Assembly: GCA_021820785.1 (NCBI GenBank)
Contig: JAKADE010000139.1
Coordinates: forward strand, 1 to 7,066
DNA: 7,066 nt
Source of the DNA: Pseudomonadota bacterium
GTDB lineage: Bacteria > Pseudomonadota > Gammaproteobacteria > Steroidobacterales > Steroidobacteraceae
Direction: 5' to 3'
In this document: piece after piece, positions 4,398 to 7,066 of the stretch
Layout: every line of letters begins with the position of its first letter
How positions within the stretch are numbered: the stretch's first letter is position 1
Position numbers and translations under genes: made by a program
Notes under the pieces: generated by a model
The model's input: the letters and a program-made list of their open reading frames with translations, nothing else
Databases searched by the model: none
Told to the model about the DNA's origin: nothing

Positions 4398-5513
4398 ATG
4401 AAATTTCTGTTTGCAGATTCAACGACTCGCGGCTACGGCACCGAGCAGCACGGTGCGGCGCTCGCAATTGCGCTGGCGCGCCGCGGGCACACGGTGCGCT
4501 GCGTCGTGCGCGGCGGCAGCTCGGTCGAGGCGATCCTGCACCAGTCGGGAGTGCCCTGTGTCGCGGTGGCGCCGGGGGCAGCGAGCAGCCTGCGCCTGGT
4601 GCTGCGCACCATCACCCTGGCACGGCGCGAGCGGCCCGACTGGCTTGTCACGGGCGACGGGCGCTTCCATTGGGTGTTCATGGGACTGCGCCGGATGGCC
4701 CGTGCCCGGGTGGCATTTTTCCGGCACTGGCCGGTGGTGCCCAAGAGCAGCCGGACGCGCCGCATGCTGGCCCACCGCGCCGACCGCTTCATCCTGGTCT
4801 CGCGCTTCCACCGCGAGGAGTATCACCGTCAGGGCATGAACGTGACGCGCGCCGCGGTGCTGTACAACCCGATCGATACGGACCTGTTCCATCCGAGTGC
4901 CGAGTGGCGTGCCGAGACCCGCGCGCGATACGGGATTGGAGCGGCGGACGTGCTCATCGGCTACGCCGGGCGCATGGTGCGGGAGAAGGGCATCTTCGCG
5001 CTGTTCGAGGCGCTCGAGCCGGTGCTCTCGGAGTTCGAGCACGCACGCGTGCTGTGGGTGGGCGACGGACGGGATGTCGATGAGCTGCGGGCGCGTGCAG
5101 CCGGCTCGGCGCACGCGGCGCGCCACCGCTTCCTCGATTGGCAGCTCGACATGGCGCAGTTCTACCCCGCCTGCGACCTGATCGTCGTACCGTCGGTGGG
5201 CGCCGAGACCTTCGGCCGTGTGTCGGTCGAGGCGCAGTCGGCCGCAGTGCCGGTCGTCGTCAGCGACGCCGGCGGGCTGCGCGAGACGCTGGTTCCGGGC
5301 GTGACCGGGCTCATCACGCCCGGCGGGGACAGCGGTGCGCTCGCGGCAGCGATCCGCGAACTGCTCGCCGACCGTGAGCGTCGCGAGCGCATGGGCGCCG
5401 CGGGACGCGCCTGGGTGTGCGCCAACTTCTCCTTTGCGCAGATCGCACGGGATTTCGAAGCGCTGCTCGGCGAGGAGGCCCCGCGCGAGCAGCGCCTCGC
5501 GGCGCCGGAATGA
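4398..5513 (+). CDS. Glycosyltransferase family 4 protein (surface polysaccharide)
   Basis: A 371-residue retaining GT-B glycosyltransferase, expected at the cytoplasmic face of the inner membrane. The N-terminal domain begins MKFLFADSTTRGYGTEQHG, with the acceptor-side loop GYGTEQHGAALAIALARRGH (12-31). VSRFHREEY (134-142) and YNPIDTDLFHP (156-166) mark the domain junction. The donor domain starts GYAGRMVREKG (188-198) with R192 and K197, the basic pair that binds donor phosphates. VLWVGDGRDVDEL (218-230) follows. GAETFGRVSVEA (268-279) supplies the EX7E pair E270/E278, then VPVVVSDAGGLRETLVPG and GVTGLITPGGD (301-311). All core motifs are intact and the length is typical. It shares strand and family with the gene at 2058, but they differ too much to be a recent duplication. 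Its stop lies 15 bases from the stop of the convergent Wzi-like gene, with no clear terminator between. Sugar and linkage are unknown. Confidence 0.92.
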   Translation: MKFLFADSTTRGYGTEQHGAALAIALARRGHTVRCVVRGGSSVEAILHQSGVPCVAVAPGAASSLRLVLRTITLARRERPDWLVTGDGRFHWVFMGLRRMARARVAFFRHWPVVPKSSRTRRMLAHRADRFILVSRFHREEYHRQGMNVTRAAVLYNPIDTDLFHPSAEWRAETRARYGIGAADVLIGYAGRMVREKGIFALFEALEPVLSEFEHARVLWVGDGRDVDELRARAAGSAHAARHRFLDWQLDMAQFYPACDLIVVPSVGAETFGRVSVEAQSAAVPVVVSDAGGLRETLVPGVTGLITPGGDSGALAAAIRELLADRERRERMGAAGRAWVCANFSFAQIARDFEALLGEEAPREQRLAAPE

Positions 5514-5528
5514 TCTGCGCCCTGTCGG

Positions 5529-7066
5529 TCAGAACCGCCGCGATACGTACAGCGTGTAACTGTAGGTGCTGACGAACGAGTAGGGTCCGACGCCGCCCTG
5601 CGGATCGCTGGGCAGATCACGCTGCCGGTTCGCATCGATCACGTTGCGGAAGTCCAGGCCCAGGTCCCAGTTCGGCAGGAACTTGCGCCACTCGAAGCCC
5701 GCGCCGAGATACAGCCCGTAGGCGGGTGTGGCGAGCGAGTAGCGCGCCGCGCCCATGAAGACGTGAAAGGCGATCGGCCAGTTGAAGCGGTAACGGTAGT
5801 CGACCATGCGCAGGCCGAGCATGAGCCGGCCACTGATCGCGTCCGCATCGAGCGCCACGCCGATATCCTGATGTTTGGAGATCCGCCGCAGCGCGCCGAT
5901 CGTGAGATCCGGACTGCCGGCCCAGCGAGTGTAGAAGCGCACCGTGCTCAACGGATTGACGAGCATGCGGTAGTAGTTCACGCCGGTCTGCACGAACAGC
6001 CAGTCGCCCTTGGGCCGCTCGCCCTCGAACGCCCCGGCGCCGGTGGAGTCCCCGTTGAACAGGGCCGAACCGTCGGTCAGCGTCCCCTCCAGACGCACGA
6101 AGTGCGCACCGAACACGTCGCTGCCCATCTGCAGCGCCGCGCCGACCGCATAACCGTGCCACGGCCGCGTGTAGCGCAGCGAGCCCATGTACTCGTTGCG
6201 GTAGGGGTAGGTGGCGAACGTGGTCGCGCCGTAGTTCGACAGCGAGCGCAGCCGCAGCTGCAGGTAGCCGCCGAACGGCGGTGTCCAGCCGATGCGCAGC
6301 ATGTTGCTCTGGCCGCCGACCTGATCGGCGATCGTGGTCGGCGTGGCGAGTACGCGCTGATCGCCGAACCAGTTGCCGATGCTCGCTCCGTAGTTAGTGA
6401 TGCCGTCGAGGTAGCCGGTCTGCACCGGGCTCGCGGTGTGCACGTACCAGGTCGGCGAGAACGAATCGATCTCGTAGGTCAGGTCGAACGGCCCGATGTG
6501 CGGGAACTGGATGCCGGCCGAGATGTCGGGTTTGCCGAGCAGGTAATTCTTGCCGTCGGCGGTGTCGTTGCCGGCGTACTCGATGTAGACGGCGAACGGC
6601 ACGCGGCCCGGGAAGATGAATTCGCTGCTGAGGGAGGCCTCCTGCTTGCCCACCACGTGCGTGCCGGCGTTGAAGCCGCTGGTCTGCGCCTTGCTGGGGT
6701 TGAAGAAGGCCTGCATGACGTTGCTGAAGGACTCCCCGCCGGCCGCGCCGCCGCCCCAGACCAGCACGCGCTGGAACGAAAGCCCCCAGCCGCTCACCGG
6801 CTCGATGCTCAGTCTGAGCCCGCCCATCTTCGGATGGCCTCGGGTCAGGGTGCCATTCGGCAGCTCGATGCGGCTCGACTGCGACATCTGCGCCACGAAG
6901 ATCTCGTACTGCAGGCCGAGGCGCGTCAGGGGCTGATAGTTCGACAGCGTGATCGAGGGCATGGTGGGCGCCTCGGTGCTGATCAGCATGGAGCTGTCGG
7001 TGAGCGGCGACCACCAGTGATCGCGATAGCCGATGTCGAGCTGCGCCCAGTCGAACCCGAGGCTGA
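5529..7066 (-). CDS. Capsule assembly Wzi-family outer membrane beta-barrel protein, N-terminus missing
   Basis: The gene runs off the right edge; 511 codons are visible, ending at TGA 5531-5529. The visible N-terminal end, read from 7031, contains GYRDHWWSPLTDSS followed by MLISTEAPTMPSITLSN. This is the Wzi-family region of a Trp-Trp pair, then the segment with two prolines ahead of the first long strands. The ATG at 6989 is internal and not the start. The rest alternates hydrophobic and polar residues in strand-like blocks (for example LRLSIEPVSGWGLSFQRVLVWGGG, shown here in part as SGWGLSFQRVLVWGGG). It ends YTLYVSRRF, with a terminal Phe as expected for substrates of the BAM assembly machine. 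In E. coli, Wzi is an outer membrane barrel that binds group 1 capsule at the surface. This protein is already longer than the roughly 480-residue E. coli form, so it is a family member, not an orthologue by proof. Its promoter lies outside the window. Confidence 0.87.
   Translation of the reverse strand, partial: SLGFDWAQLDIGYRDHWWSPLTDSSMLISTEAPTMPSITLSNYQPLTRLGLQYEIFVAQMSQSSRIELPNGTLTRGHPKMGGLRLSIEPVSGWGLSFQRVLVWGGGAAGGESFSNVMQAFFNPSKAQTSGFNAGTHVVGKQEASLSSEFIFPGRVPFAVYIEYAGNDTADGKNYLLGKPDISAGIQFPHIGPFDLTYEIDSFSPTWYVHTASPVQTGYLDGITNYGASIGNWFGDQRVLATPTTIADQVGGQSNMLRIGWTPPFGGYLQLRLRSLSNYGATTFATYPYRNEYMGSLRYTRPWHGYAVGAALQMGSDVFGAHFVRLEGTLTDGSALFNGDSTGAGAFEGERPKGDWLFVQTGVNYYRMLVNPLSTVRFYTRWAGSPDLTIGALRRISKHQDIGVALDADAISGRLMLGLRMVDYRYRFNWPIAFHVFMGAARYSLATPAYGLYLGAGFEWRKFLPNWDLGLDFRNVIDANRQRDLPSDPQGGVGPYSFVSTYSYTLYVSRRF

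Noticed and set aside
5466..5500. GCGAGG/CCTCGC repeat near the end of the third transferase as a terminator
   Set aside because: Only six base pairs with a long loop, inside the coding region and without a T-run.
1..7066. CRISPR arrays, tRNA or rRNA genes, transposases, toxin-antitoxin pairs
   Set aside because: No regularly spaced direct repeats, no cloverleaf-like segment and no matching protein motifs were found on either strand.

Overview
The window is GC-rich (by eye roughly 70%) chromosomal DNA, densely coding and bacterial. A murein tripeptide ligase (Mpl), a family-9 heptosyltransferase-like enzyme and a Wzi-type outer membrane barrel together indicate a Gram-negative cell, most likely a GC-rich gammaproteobacterium. 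I cannot name the genus from sequence alone.

Layout. Positions 2-382 (+) are the 3' end of mpl, a peptidoglycan-recycling ligase. It converges on a CPBP-family membrane protease-like gene (379-1281, -), and the two stop codons share the tetranucleotide TTAA. Divergent from the CPBP gene is a small protein with a helix-turn-helix-like C-terminal half (1430-1879, +). Its 3' end carries two back-to-back perfect palindromes. A leader of about 180 bp (1880-2057) follows, with a sigma70-like promoter candidate, a 14-bp palindrome and a 16-codon mini-ORF with its own ribosome binding site. Next come three same-strand glycosyltransferase genes: a GT4-type enzyme (2058-3119), a GT9/heptosyltransferase-type enzyme (3224-4315) and a second GT4-type enzyme (4398-5513). 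A convergent gene, cut by the window end (5529-7066, -), encodes a capsule-assembly Wzi-family outer membrane beta-barrel.

Working model. The right two thirds look like part of a cell-surface polysaccharide locus. The three cytoplasmic transferases would add sugars to a lipid-linked or lipid A-core acceptor, and the Wzi-like barrel would attach or organise polymer at the outer surface. No polymerase, flippase, ABC exporter or nucleotide-sugar synthesis gene is in view, so the product cannot be deduced. The left third is housekeeping (mpl) plus two poorly characterised genes.

Nothing here is clearly an undescribed system. The most unusual signals are regulatory: a chain of overlapping ATGA stop/start motifs leading into the first transferase, which has no visible Shine-Dalgarno sequence; an 11-bp inverted repeat spanning the gap between the second and third transferases and abutting the ribosome binding site; and clustered palindromes around the small helix-turn-helix gene. 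No tRNA, rRNA, CRISPR array, insertion sequence or attachment site was seen, and no gene-free stretch exceeds 300 bases.
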